Assembly (NCBI RefSeq): GCF_001890385.1
Contig: NZ_CP018221.1
Location: forward strand, 1,103,501-1,167,500
Origin: Tardibacter chloracetimidivorans
GTDB lineage: Bacteria > Pseudomonadota > Alphaproteobacteria > Sphingomonadales > Sphingomonadaceae
DNA: 64,000 nt
Reading direction: 5' to 3'
This document shows positions 49,618 to 57,679 of the stretch, piece by piece. Under the pieces are notes generated by a model. The model worked only from the letters and a program-made list of their open reading frames with translations, searched no databases and was not told where the DNA came from. Made by a program: the position numbers and the translations under genes. The stretch's first letter is position 1. Every line of letters begins with the position of its first letter.

Positions 49618-50631
49618 ATGACAGCGTCAGTTCATCCCTTCCCCGCGCGTCGCGCGCCCTCGCTCGATCCGCTGATGAGCCTGGTCGCAACCGACCTCAA
49701 TCACGTCAATTCGGTGATCCTCGAACGGATGCAAAGCGAGGTGCCGCTGATTCCGGAGCTTGCCGGGCATCTGATCGCAAGCGGCGGCAAAAGGATGCGT
49801 CCCATGCTGACGCTGGCGGCGGCCCGCCTGCTGGATTACGCGGGCGCGCGCCACCACAAGCTGGCGGCCTGTGTCGAGTTCATCCACACCGCCACGCTCC
49901 TCCACGACGATGTGGTCGATGGCTCCGGGCTTCGTCGCGGGCGACGCACGGCCAACATCATCTGGGGCAACCCGGCAAGCGTGCTGGTGGGCGATTTTCT
50001 GTTCGCCCGTTCGTTCGAGCTGATGGTGGAGGACGGGTCGCTTCGAGTCCTTCGCATCCTGTCCAATGCGTCCGCGACGATCGCGGAGGGCGAGGTCAAC
50101 CAGTTGACCGCCCAGCGGCAGGTGGAGATCAGCGAGGACCGCTATCTCGACATTATTTCGGCAAAGACGGCAGCGCTTTTCGCCGCCGCCACCCGCATCG
50201 CAGCAGTGGTGGCCGAGCGGGAGGAAGCGGTCGAGACGGCGCTGGAATCCTATGGCCGTTATCTCGGGATCGCCTTTCAGCTTGTCGACGACGCGATCGA
50301 TTATTCATCGGACGAAACGACCATGGGCAAGGACCAGGGCGACGACTTCCGCGACGGCAAAGTGACGCTGCCGGTGATCCTCGCCTATGCGCGGGGCAGC
50401 GACGCGGACCGCCGGTTCTGGCGTCAGGCGATGTCGGGCGAGCGCGCGGGCGACGCCGATCTCGCCCATGCCTTCGGCCTCCTGAAATCGACCGAGGCGA
50501 TTGCCGATACGCTGGACCGGGCGCGCCATTATGGCCAGCGGGCGATCGACGCGCTTGGCAGCTTTGCGCCATCGGCCGCGCGCGCTGCAATGGTCGAAAC
50601 TGCCGAATTCGCGGTGGCGCGGGCGTATTGA
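49618..50631 (+). CDS. ispB: Long-chain polyprenyl diphosphate synthase
   Basis: A 337-residue enzyme with the first Asp-rich motif LLHDDVVDGSGLRRGRRTAN, the GGKRMRPMLTLAAARLLDYA start, ASVLVGDFLFARSFELM, EGEVNQLTAQRQVEISEDRY, KTAALFAAATRIAA and the second Asp motif FQLVDDAIDYSSDETTMGKD. It makes the side chain of ubiquinone (octaprenyl or decaprenyl diphosphate; length not certain from sequence). It overlaps hrpB by one codon region (ATTGA). Confidence 0.93.
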   Translation: MTASVHPFPARRAPSLDPLMSLVATDLNHVNSVILERMQSEVPLIPELAGHLIASGGKRMRPMLTLAAARLLDYAGARHHKLAACVEFIHTATLLHDDVVDGSGLRRGRRTANIIWGNPASVLVGDFLFARSFELMVEDGSLRVLRILSNASATIAEGEVNQLTAQRQVEISEDRYLDIISAKTAALFAAATRIAAVVAEREEAVETALESYGRYLGIAFQLVDDAIDYSSDETTMGKDQGDDFRDGKVTLPVILAYARGSDADRRFWRQAMSGERAGDADLAHAFGLLKSTEAIADTLDRARHYGQRAIDALGSFAPSAARAAMVETAEFAVARAY

Positions 50632-53081
50632 CCGCGCTTCCGGTCGAAGCCGCCCTTCCCGATCTGATCGCAGCGCTTGACGCTGCGTCGAACGCCGTCC
50701 TCATCGCCCCGCCGGGCGCGGGCAAGACGACCGCAGTGGCGCCAGCGCTGCTCGGCCGCCCGTGGCGCGACGGCAAGATCATCGTCCTCGCCCCCCGCCG
50801 CCTTGCAGCGCGCGCCGCCGCCGAACGCATGGCCGAACTTGCGGGCGAAGCCGTGGGGCGCACCATCGGCTATCGCACGCGGCTGGACAGCAAGACCTCG
50901 GCCGCGACGCGGATAGAAGTGGTCACCGAGGGCATATTCGCGAACCGCATTCAGGCCGACCCGGAGCTTGCCGGCGTTTCCGCCGTGCTGTTCGACGAAG
51001 CGCACGAACGAAGTCTGGAGGGCGACACCGCGCTTGCGCTGGCGCTCGACGCCCAAAGCGCGCTGCGGCCGGACCTGCGGCTGCTCGTCATGTCCGCCAC
51101 GCTCGACGGGGCCGCCTATGCGCGGCTGATGCAGGATGCGCCCCTCATCGAGAGCGAAGGCCGAACCTTCCCTTTGGAATACAGGTATCTGGGCCGAGAT
51201 GCGGGCGAGCGGATCGAGGACGCGATGGCGCGCGCGATCCGTCAGGCACTGCGCGAGAACGAGGGCGATGTGCTGGCCTTCCTCCCCGGCGTCGCCGAGA
51301 TCGAACGCACGGCCGAACGGGTCGGCGACATGCCCGGCATTGCCCTTCACCGGCTGCACGGCTCGCTTTCGCCGCAAGAGCAGCGGGCCGCCGTCCGTGC
51401 CGGCTCCACTCGCAAGCTGGTGCTCGCCACTGCGATCGCGGAGACCAGCCTCACGATCGACGGTGTTCGGGTGGTGGTCGATTCAGGCCTTGCGCGCCGC
51501 CCGCGCTATGACCGTGGCAGCGGCCTCACGCGACTGGTGACCGAGCGCGTCAGCCGGGCCGCCGCCAATCAGCGGGCGGGACGCGCCGGAAGGCAAGCGC
51601 CGGGCATCGCCTATCGCCTTTGGGACGAGCAGCAGACGGCAAGCCTTCCGCCCTTCGATCCGCCGGAAATCCTTGAGGCGGACCTGAGCGGGCTGGTGCT
51701 GGACCTTGCGCTCTGGGGCGTGAACGATCCGGCGAGCCTGCGCTGGCTCGATCCGCCGCCCGCCGCCGCCGTGGCCGAAGCGCGGGACCGGCTGGCGCGG
51801 CTGGACGCGCTTGATGCGGACGGCCGCCCGACAGCGCACGGACGCGAGATCGCGCGACTGCCGCTGCCGCCGCGCCTTGGCCATATGCTGATCGCCGCCC
51901 GCGACCATGATGCGGTCGCCACCGCCGCCCGCGTCGCCGTGCTGCTCGGTGAGCGGGGGCTGGGCGGCAAGCATGCCGATCTTTCCACCCGCCTGCGCCG
52001 CTGGGCGGAGTCGCGCGATCCCCGCGCCGCATCGGCGGCAAGGCTTGCCTCGCGGTGGCAAGGTCTGGTGGAGCCCGAGGGCGGGAGCGCGCCCGTGGAA
52101 GACGACGCCGGGCTGTGCGTGGCGCTTGCCTTTCCGGACCGGGTCGCCCGGCGTCGGGGGGCCGATGGCGCGGAGTGGCTGACGGTGGGTGGACGAGGGC
52201 TGAAGCTGGACCCCGCCGATCCGCTCGCCCGGCACGAATGGCTTGCCGTGGCCGAGGCGCAGGGCAGCGCCGCATCCGCCCGCATCCTTGCCGCGGCACC
52301 CATCGACGCCGCGCTGGTGGAGCGGCTTTTCGCCAGCCGGATCGTGACCGAACGGAGCGCCCGATATGATCCGGCGACACGCGCGGTCACGCCCGAACGC
52401 CGCCGCAGGCTGGGCGCGATCACGCTTTCGCGCGGGCCGGACAGCAGCGCCGAACCCGCCGCCGTCAGCGCCGCGCTGGAAGAGGCGGTGCGCGAACATG
52501 GCCTCCACCTGCTCCCCTGGCCCGAGGAAGCGCGCGCGCTTCAGGCCCGCGTCGGCTTTGTGCGGGGGCATGACTCCAGCCTCCCCGATCTTTCGGACGA
52601 AGCGCTTGGCCGGAGCATTGCCGAATGGCTGCCGCCGCTGCTTCAGAATATCCGGCGGCTGGACGCCATATCGCCCGAGCGGCTGAACCGCGTGCTTCAG
52701 GACATGCTTGGCTGGGAGGGCGGCCGCGCGCTGGAGCGCATGGCCCCTGCCCGGCTCGCGACCCCGGCGGGATCGAACCACGAGATCGACTATGCGGCGG
52801 ACGGCGGCCCAACCGTTCATGTGCGCGTGCAGGCGCTGTTCGGGCTGAAGGCGCACCCCATGGTTGCGCGCGGAGCGGTACCGCTGACGCTGGCGCTGAC
52901 CTCTCCCGCCGGGCGGCCGATCCAGACCACGCGCGACCTGCCCGGCTTCTGGGCGGGAAGCTGGCAGGCGGTGGCCAAGGAAATGCGCGGCCGCTATCCA
53001 AAGCATCCCTGGCCGGACGACCCCGCCGCCGCTGCCGCCACCGTGCGGACAAAGAAGGCGGATGCGCGACGCTCCTCTTGA
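50628..53081 (+). CDS. hrpB: ATP-dependent helicase HrpB
   Basis: An 817-residue DEAH-box helicase with TTG start overlapping the ispB stop. Motifs: I (APPGAGKTT), II (DEAH in LFDEAHERSLEGDTA), III (MSATLDG), VI (NQRAGRAGRQAPGIAYRLWD), then the helicase-associated and HrpB C-terminal domains (RYPKHPWPDDP). Normal length for the family. Function in RNA metabolism not firmly known. Confidence 0.95.
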   Translation: MTALPVEAALPDLIAALDAASNAVLIAPPGAGKTTAVAPALLGRPWRDGKIIVLAPRRLAARAAAERMAELAGEAVGRTIGYRTRLDSKTSAATRIEVVTEGIFANRIQADPELAGVSAVLFDEAHERSLEGDTALALALDAQSALRPDLRLLVMSATLDGAAYARLMQDAPLIESEGRTFPLEYRYLGRDAGERIEDAMARAIRQALRENEGDVLAFLPGVAEIERTAERVGDMPGIALHRLHGSLSPQEQRAAVRAGSTRKLVLATAIAETSLTIDGVRVVVDSGLARRPRYDRGSGLTRLVTERVSRAAANQRAGRAGRQAPGIAYRLWDEQQTASLPPFDPPEILEADLSGLVLDLALWGVNDPASLRWLDPPPAAAVAEARDRLARLDALDADGRPTAHGREIARLPLPPRLGHMLIAARDHDAVATAARVAVLLGERGLGGKHADLSTRLRRWAESRDPRAASAARLASRWQGLVEPEGGSAPVEDDAGLCVALAFPDRVARRRGADGAEWLTVGGRGLKLDPADPLARHEWLAVAEAQGSAASARILAAAPIDAALVERLFASRIVTERSARYDPATRAVTPERRRRLGAITLSRGPDSSAEPAAVSAALEEAVREHGLHLLPWPEEARALQARVGFVRGHDSSLPDLSDEALGRSIAEWLPPLLQNIRRLDAISPERLNRVLQDMLGWEGGRALERMAPARLATPAGSNHEIDYAADGGPTVHVRVQALFGLKAHPMVARGAVPLTLALTSPAGRPIQTTRDLPGFWAGSWQAVAKEMRGRYPKHPWPDDPAAAAATVRTKKADARRSS

Positions 53082-53135
53082 CGTGCGGGCCGGGCTGTCG
53101 CACTTCCCCTCCACGTTCAACTTGCGGGACCGATC

Positions 53136-53417
53136 ATGCCGACGGCGCGAATCTATCAGCGGGCGAAGAATGCGATGCAGTCCGGGCGCGCGCGCGCCGA
53201 GGAGTGGCTGCTGGAATATGAACCCAGCGAGCCGCGCCGGGCGGACCCGCTGACCGGCTGGGCCGGATCGGGCGACACCCGCCGCCAGATACGCCTGAGC
53301 TTCCCTTCGCTGGACGCAGCCAGAGCCTATGCCGAGAAAAAGGGCCTTGCCGCCACGGTGACGCCCGCCGCGCCGCGCGTGATGAAGATTCAGGCCTACG
53401 CCGACAATTTCCGCTAG
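53136..53417 (+). CDS. NDUFS4-like complex I subunit (ETC_C1)
   Basis: A 93-residue protein (MPTARIYQRAKNAMQSGRAR) with the NDUFS4 signature: EEWLLEYEPSEPRRADPLTG, WAGSGDTRRQIRLSFPSLDA, ARAYAEKKGLA and the end KIQAYADNFR. It is an accessory subunit of NADH:ubiquinone oxidoreductase in alphaproteobacteria. It ends 13 bp before a partial tRNA-Arg copy. Confidence 0.93.
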   Translation: MPTARIYQRAKNAMQSGRARAEEWLLEYEPSEPRRADPLTGWAGSGDTRRQIRLSFPSLDAARAYAEKKGLAATVTPAAPRVMKIQAYADNFR

Positions 53418-53429
53418 GATGCAGTCAAC

Positions 53430-53470
53430 GGCCCCGTAGCTCAACTGGATAGAGCACCTGCCTTCTAAGC
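53430..53470 (+). repeat. Partial tRNA-Arg copy (5' half to anticodon stem)
   Basis: 41 bases identical to the first half of the intact tRNA-Arg gene 127 bp downstream, including the D-arm and anticodon loop CTTCTAA. After this the sequence departs (GGAGGGTCTGG...), the anticodon stem cannot close and no T-arm is formed. It is an incomplete tRNA, likely the old 5' part left at an integration joint. Confidence 0.85.
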
Positions 53471-53528
53471 GGAGGGTCTGGGCCGTGAAAGGGATGGGAG
53501 TAGTGTAGGTTATGCGTTGCCGGTGTTC

Positions 53529-53551
53529 CAGCGAACCGTGTAGCGAACCGT
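53529..53551 (+). repeat. Direct repeats resembling integrase arm sites
   Basis: AGCGAACCGT occurs twice (starts at 53530 and 53542, 12-base spacing) between the partial and intact tRNA-Arg copies. Short tandem direct repeats next to an att core are typical of integrase arm-binding or excisionase sites. Confidence 0.45.
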
Positions 53552-53556
53552 ATTGG

Positions 53557-53633
53557 GGCCCCGTAGCTCAACTGGATAGAGCACCTGCCTTCTAAGCAGG
53601 ATGTTGCGTGTTCGAGTCACGCCGGGGTCGCCA
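53557..53633 (+). tRNA. tRNA-Arg (TCT), attachment site of element 2
   Basis: A full cloverleaf with encoded CCA: acceptor GGCCCCG/CGGGGTC (one G-U), D-arm GCTC/GAGC, anticodon stem CCTGC/GCAGG with loop CTTCTAA (anticodon TCT), T-arm GCGTG-TTCGAGT-CACGC. Element 2 begins immediately after it. The core repeat at the far end should be a copy of its 3' part. Confidence 0.95.
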
Positions 53634-53655
53634 TTCTGAGAAACAGGGGGCTTAA

Positions 53656-55578
53656 TTGCGGATTAGGAAGATAGAGATCACCGAGTGGCGGAACTTCCGC
53701 AATGTCTCGATAACTCTTCCCCCTGACGCTGGGCTGGTATGCCTAGTGGGTGCTAACGGCACCGGCAAAACGCACGTTCTCGAACTAATTTCTGCCTGCG
53801 CCCATCATATCGGCTTGTCATCCGGCATTGAAATACCGCGCGGTAATCCGCTCGCTGATGAGGTCCGAAACTTTGCGGTCGAGATATTCTTGGCGCAAGG
53901 GGTAAGTGACGCCTTGGACGTTCCCTTCGATAGTGCTGAAACCTATGCAGCATGGGACCGTACCATAAGATTTGAGGGGCAATCGCAGACCGTTGCAGCA
54001 GGCGGGATCGCTGACGTAAACACAAGCAGGCGGTTTGCCCAGCAGGTCGTTCAAAAACTGAGGGAATCCAAAGAAGTACATCATCTAACGCTTGATGCAG
54101 ACAGGGCATTTCCAAAAAGAGACTTGCCAGCTCACGAAATGGCCCAGGCATTCGAACGTAATTGGATGGATGAAAGTTGGAATAAGGGTAGGGCCTTTCA
54201 AACAACCAGAACTCTCTATGAGGAATGGATTAAGTATTGCCTTGCACGAGAGAATAAAGCTGCAAATCAATTTTACCAACATGCGCGACGTGCTGCCGAA
54301 GATGGCGCAGCTGGCCCGGTTTTTTCGGACGCATTTGGCTCGTACAGGACATCCCTTAGAGAGGTGATGCCTCATCTCCTGTTCGCAGGTGCAGATCAGG
54401 AACGAAAGGCCATTCTCTTTGACACGTCCGGCATGGAGCTACGGTTCGATCAGCTTAGCGGGGGCGAACGGGAGATTGCGTTCCTGATTGGCCAAATAGA
54501 TCGGTTTGGCTTGAGAAACGGGCTGTTCTTGCTTGATGAACCAGAATTGCATCTGAATCCCGACCTTGTTCGGGCTTGGGTCACCTACTTGGCCAACACG
54601 GTAGCGACTGGCCAGGTGTGGTTGGCAACCCATTCATTGGAAGCCGTTGAGGCTGCTGGGTTAAGTTCGACTGTGCTTCTGGAGCGCGACCCGGACACCA
54701 AGCTGGTCGATCACGTAGGCAGTCTGACAGAACGGCCGGTTCTTTCTGCGCTATCCCGCGCGGTCGGAACACCTGCATTCTCGATTTCTGGTCTTCGATT
54801 TGTTTTCATCGAAGGAGAGGAGACCATCGGTGAGCGGGAGAGATACCGCCGTGTCACGGGTCTCGGCGCAGACACCCGGTTCATTGAATGCGGGTCATGT
54901 AGCGAAGTTGTGCGTCGTCTATCTGCGATACAGGGCATCGCAAAGGAGGCCGGTCAGCCAATTCGTATCGCTGGTGTGATAGATAGGGATTGGCGCACCA
55001 AAACAGAAATTGATGCGTTAATGTCTCAAGAGAGCTTGTTTGCTCTTCCTGTTCATGAGGTCGAGAATTTCTTTCTTCACGAGGCGACACTGAACGATCT
55101 GGCAGCACGACTAGGCCACACGCAATTCCGATATACTGATGTTCTGCGTCAGGCATGTGATGAGCGAGCCGGGGGCTGGATCATTCAGAGCGCACTTTCG
55201 GATGAAAGCTGTAGCGACATTTCCGAGTTGCCGAGTGAGGCGAGAAGTTTGGCCTATGGCAAGACATGGCAACAGATAGAAGCCAACATTGATGCAGCCA
55301 TGAAGGAAATTGGCGATCGGGCTGGCTTCGATGAAACTCGGAAGGGAAAGTTGGTCAAACGATTGACTGTATTTGCCAATATATATGGGCGCAAACGCAA
55401 TACAGATGAACTCTGGAAGGTCTGCGAAGGAAAGGAAGTGATGAAAGCAATGGCGAGAGCGCTTGGCTTCTCGGATCACCATGCTCTGGAGCGCGCAGTA
55501 ACGACTTATTGGGATACCGATGGCGGGCATTTGCCAGATGAGGTCCGTCAACTCCGCGAGCAGCTCACAGCTTCGTAA
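53656..55578 (+). CDS. AAA ATPase with C-terminal TOPRIM (DUF4435-like), candidate defence protein
   Basis: A 640-residue protein, TTG start with GGGGG six bases before. The ABC-type ATPase has Walker A VGANGTGKT (31-39), signature LSGGERE (267-273), Walker B FLLDEPELHLN (291-301) and H-loop ATHS (324-327). From about 380: FVFIEGEE (Glu 386/388), GVIDRDW (440-446) and EVENFFLHE (468-476), the TOPRIM-like pattern of DUF4435 and OLD-type nucleases. GC is clearly lower than in neighbours. The OLD-like architecture and position at the end of a satellite suggest anti-phage function. Confidence 0.8.
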   Translation: MRIRKIEITEWRNFRNVSITLPPDAGLVCLVGANGTGKTHVLELISACAHHIGLSSGIEIPRGNPLADEVRNFAVEIFLAQGVSDALDVPFDSAETYAAWDRTIRFEGQSQTVAAGGIADVNTSRRFAQQVVQKLRESKEVHHLTLDADRAFPKRDLPAHEMAQAFERNWMDESWNKGRAFQTTRTLYEEWIKYCLARENKAANQFYQHARRAAEDGAAGPVFSDAFGSYRTSLREVMPHLLFAGADQERKAILFDTSGMELRFDQLSGGEREIAFLIGQIDRFGLRNGLFLLDEPELHLNPDLVRAWVTYLANTVATGQVWLATHSLEAVEAAGLSSTVLLERDPDTKLVDHVGSLTERPVLSALSRAVGTPAFSISGLRFVFIEGEETIGERERYRRVTGLGADTRFIECGSCSEVVRRLSAIQGIAKEAGQPIRIAGVIDRDWRTKTEIDALMSQESLFALPVHEVENFFLHEATLNDLAARLGHTQFRYTDVLRQACDERAGGWIIQSALSDESCSDISELPSEARSLAYGKTWQQIEANIDAAMKEIGDRAGFDETRKGKLVKRLTVFANIYGRKRNTDELWKVCEGKEVMKAMARALGFSDHHALERAVTTYWDTDGGHLPDEVRQLREQLTAS

Positions 55579-55840
55579 CAGCAAAAACCTGTAGACGTGC
55601 AAGCCCAAGAGTGCCTACCGTCAATGCGCTCGGGACAGCGCGACCATCGCCGGTGCAGTCCGGGTCCGAGCCGGTGGGCGACACGACAAGCCCTTCATTC
55701 GCGTTGCAGGCCCAGGGCGATCCCATGTGCCGCGTGGACCCTGCGAGCCGACGAACCAATTTGCACAATCGTGCGCTGGTCGTCGGCTGATAACCAACCC
55801 ATGCCTGTCGCCAGCGCCTTCGCATGAGAAGGAATTGATT

Positions 55841-56116
55841 ATGGGCGTTATCGTCAGTTTGCAGGAGCGGCGCGAATGCGCCGAAATCGAAGCGAGACGG
55901 CTCCGGGCCCGCGATGCGATCGAGGAACTGTGGGACGTCGTGAACAATGAACAATGGGATACATGCGACGTGGCAGAGGCGATTGTCTTAGTGGTGCAGG
56001 CTTGCGATCTTCACAATGGCGGCAACCTGGAGGGGCTGATCCTTGGTATCCCGAATGACTATTCGGACCTGATCGCGGGGTTGCATTACACCGATATGAG
56101 CGAGGAGGAAGTATGA
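55841..56116 (+). CDS. Hypothetical acidic protein
   Basis: A 91-residue protein with a good ribosome site (GAAGGA). The N-terminus is a charged helix (SLQERRECAEIEARRLRARD), then AIEELWDVVNNEQWDTCDVA, and an acidic end with DMSEEEV. It is coupled to the next gene by ATGA. The 262 bp before it show no recognisable feature. Confidence 0.6.
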   Translation: MGVIVSLQERRECAEIEARRLRARDAIEELWDVVNNEQWDTCDVAEAIVLVVQACDLHNGGNLEGLILGIPNDYSDLIAGLHYTDMSEEEV

Positions 56117-56310
56117 GGAATTTCACCGCAACCGTGAAGGAGCGCGAGGTTGGCCAGCCCTGCTACGTGGCGCTCGAACTCAAGGGCGATATCGGCCTGC
56201 CTGCCGACCGCTGGGTTACGCTCAACCTGCCAGAGGGTACCGGCCTCGAAGAAGCGAAGGCCGTCGCGCGGATGTTGAACGATACTGTGGAGACAGTCCG
56301 CCTCACCTGA
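56113..56310 (+). CDS. Small hypothetical protein
   Basis: A 65-residue protein (MRNFTATVKEREVGQPCYVA, then GLPADRWVTLNLPEGTGLEE and AKAVARMLNDTVETV). Small alpha-beta fold; coupled to the gene upstream. Function unknown. Confidence 0.6.
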   Translation: MRNFTATVKEREVGQPCYVALELKGDIGLPADRWVTLNLPEGTGLEEAKAVARMLNDTVETVRLT

Positions 56311-56318
56311 TCGCTCGA

Positions 56319-56498
56319 TCACCCTGGCTCGAACGGGCTCACATCACGGGTCCGGCAATCACCACACAGGCGGTTGCCGGGTCCGTGACTCATGAAGGGT
56401 TTGCGGCAGCGTAGGCAGGGGCGCTCTTGCTCGGCTGGCCTGACATGCTTGACGCCCGTGCCGTCCGCATCCGCTGCGATGATTCCCGGCCCTCTCAC
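56319..56498 (-). CDS. Small zinc-ribbon protein
   Basis: A 59-codon frame with a GTG start that overlaps the stop of the preceding small gene (GTGA). It contains R-P-C-L-R-C-R-K-P-F and, 14 residues later, N-R-L-C-G-D-C-R, a two-CxxC zinc ribbon like that of small phage transcription or packaging factors. Last gene of the leftward transcript of element 2. Confidence 0.6.
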   Translation of the reverse strand: MRGPGIIAADADGTGVKHVRPAEQERPCLRCRKPFMSHGPGNRLCGDCRTRDVSPFEPG

Positions 56499-56629
56499 CG
56501 CTTAGTGCTCCCCTTCGCGGGCTTGTGGCCTCCCTTGCCCAGGGGACGCGGCGGGGTCGTCCCCGGCCCCTGAATTGCCTTCGTCTGGCGCGGCGGCGTG
56601 TAGCGCGGGGGTCGTGGCGAGCGCATCAT
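56495..56629 (-). CDS. Small basic Pro-rich protein
   Basis: A 44-codon frame with ATGA overlap to the gene upstream and GTGA overlap to the zinc ribbon gene downstream. The product is Arg/Lys/Pro/Gly-rich (RSPRPPRYTPPRQTKAIQGP). Only the coupling supports it; composition suggests a disordered basic peptide. Confidence 0.45.
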   Translation of the reverse strand: MMRSPRPPRYTPPRQTKAIQGPGTTPPRPLGKGGHKPAKGSTKR

Positions 56630-56841
56630 GGTTGCTTCTCCTGCTGATGTTTCTCCCGCTCTGCCGCCAGAGCGGCGCGGTATTCGGCAAGGTCGCCAGG
56701 CGAGAGCCGCTGCAATACCCAGCGCGGGGGCTCGAACCGGCCGCGTACCGAGAGCATGGCGAGCCGGAAGGCATCGCTCCGCTGGTTCTTCGCCGCCTTC
56801 CGGCGAGCTTGCGCGCTGATGCTTGCGTGATAGCGGCTCAC
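56626..56841 (-). CDS. Small hypothetical protein
   Basis: A 71-residue basic protein with GTG start overlapping the upstream stop: HASISAQARRKAAKNQRSDA, then RFEPPRWVLQRLSPGDLAEY and a charged helical end. It links the 275-residue gene to the two last small genes by overlaps. Function unknown. Confidence 0.6.
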   Translation of the reverse strand: MSRYHASISAQARRKAAKNQRSDAFRLAMLSVRGRFEPPRWVLQRLSPGDLAEYRAALAAEREKHQQEKQP

Positions 56842-57665
56842 CGCCCCGCCCCTTCCAGTGCCTTGAGGCTCTTCGCGGCCTTCGCAGCCGGGGCGTTCCG
56901 CAGGGCGAGGATGTCGCCGTAGCGCTTCACCAAGGCCGAGCTCGACGCGGCGACATGGTTGATTGCCGCCTCGGTCGCGCCGAGCTGGGCATTATCCACG
57001 GGCGCGAACTTGGCGGCGGCGCGCGACCGGACAACGGCATGGGCGGGGGCATCAAGCCCAGAGAGGAATGGCTGGGCATGGAGCACGGCCGCCACGGTCG
57101 GGATATCTCCCGCCTCCACCGCCTGCACCACAAATTGCATCCGCTGTTCGGGCTTCTTCATCGCCTTCACGTGCGCCCGCACCTCGGCTGCCAGGGCGAG
57201 CCCTTCGGGCGTCTTGCGCGCCGGGTGATCGAGCGCGGTGGCAACGCGGGTGGCGAGTACGTCGCGGTAGCCGTTCAGCTCCTTCATCCGCCGGTCGATG
57301 GCTGGGCTGACACGGGCAAAGGCCTGTTCGGCGGCGGTGATGAAATCCTCCGCATCCACAACCCGCGTCGGCTTGCCGTTCTTCATCCGCACGTTGTCGC
57401 TGTAGTCCGTGCGGCCCCCACGTTCGGCGGCGTGTTGGCGACGGCGCGCCGGATCGGCCATCGCCTGCAAGTCACGCTCGGCTTCATTCATCCGGCCGAA
57501 CAGGTCGTACCCACTCCGCAGCGCTTCGCGCGCGGCGGCCAGAACGGACGTGCCCAGGGTGCCTTCGGCGTCGAGCGTTTCTCCGATGCCCAACAGGCTA
57601 TCGGGGTGCAGGCTGATCGGCACATCCGGCCGGATCGGGGTGCTTTCATCAAGGATACGGGGCAT
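56838..57665 (-). CDS. Phage-type protein of unknown function after terL
   Basis: A 275-residue, largely helical protein: MPRILDESTPIRPDVPISLH, LDAEGTLGTSVLAAAREALR, NEAERDLQAMADPARRRQHA, RRMKELNGYRDVLATRVATA, and a C-terminal Ala/Lys part. High helix content and position right after terL, where a portal gene would normally be, are notable. It does not resemble portal, scaffold or capsid. It may be a capsid-interacting or packaging accessory protein. Confidence 0.55.
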   Translation of the reverse strand: MPRILDESTPIRPDVPISLHPDSLLGIGETLDAEGTLGTSVLAAAREALRSGYDLFGRMNEAERDLQAMADPARRRQHAAERGGRTDYSDNVRMKNGKPTRVVDAEDFITAAEQAFARVSPAIDRRMKELNGYRDVLATRVATALDHPARKTPEGLALAAEVRAHVKAMKKPEQRMQFVVQAVEAGDIPTVAAVLHAQPFLSGLDAPAHAVVRSRAAAKFAPVDNAQLGATEAAINHVAASSSALVKRYGDILALRNAPAAKAAKSLKALEGAGR

Positions 57666-57679
57666 GGTTGGTTTCCTTC

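Noticed and set aside
51483-53444. 653-codon minus-strand frame within hrpB
   Set aside because: Antisense shadow of a well-conserved helicase gene with all motifs on the plus strand.
55565-55954. 129-codon minus-strand frame downstream of the AAA-TOPRIM gene
   Set aside because: Overlaps a plus-strand gene with a good ribosome site and coupled partner; no domain signal.
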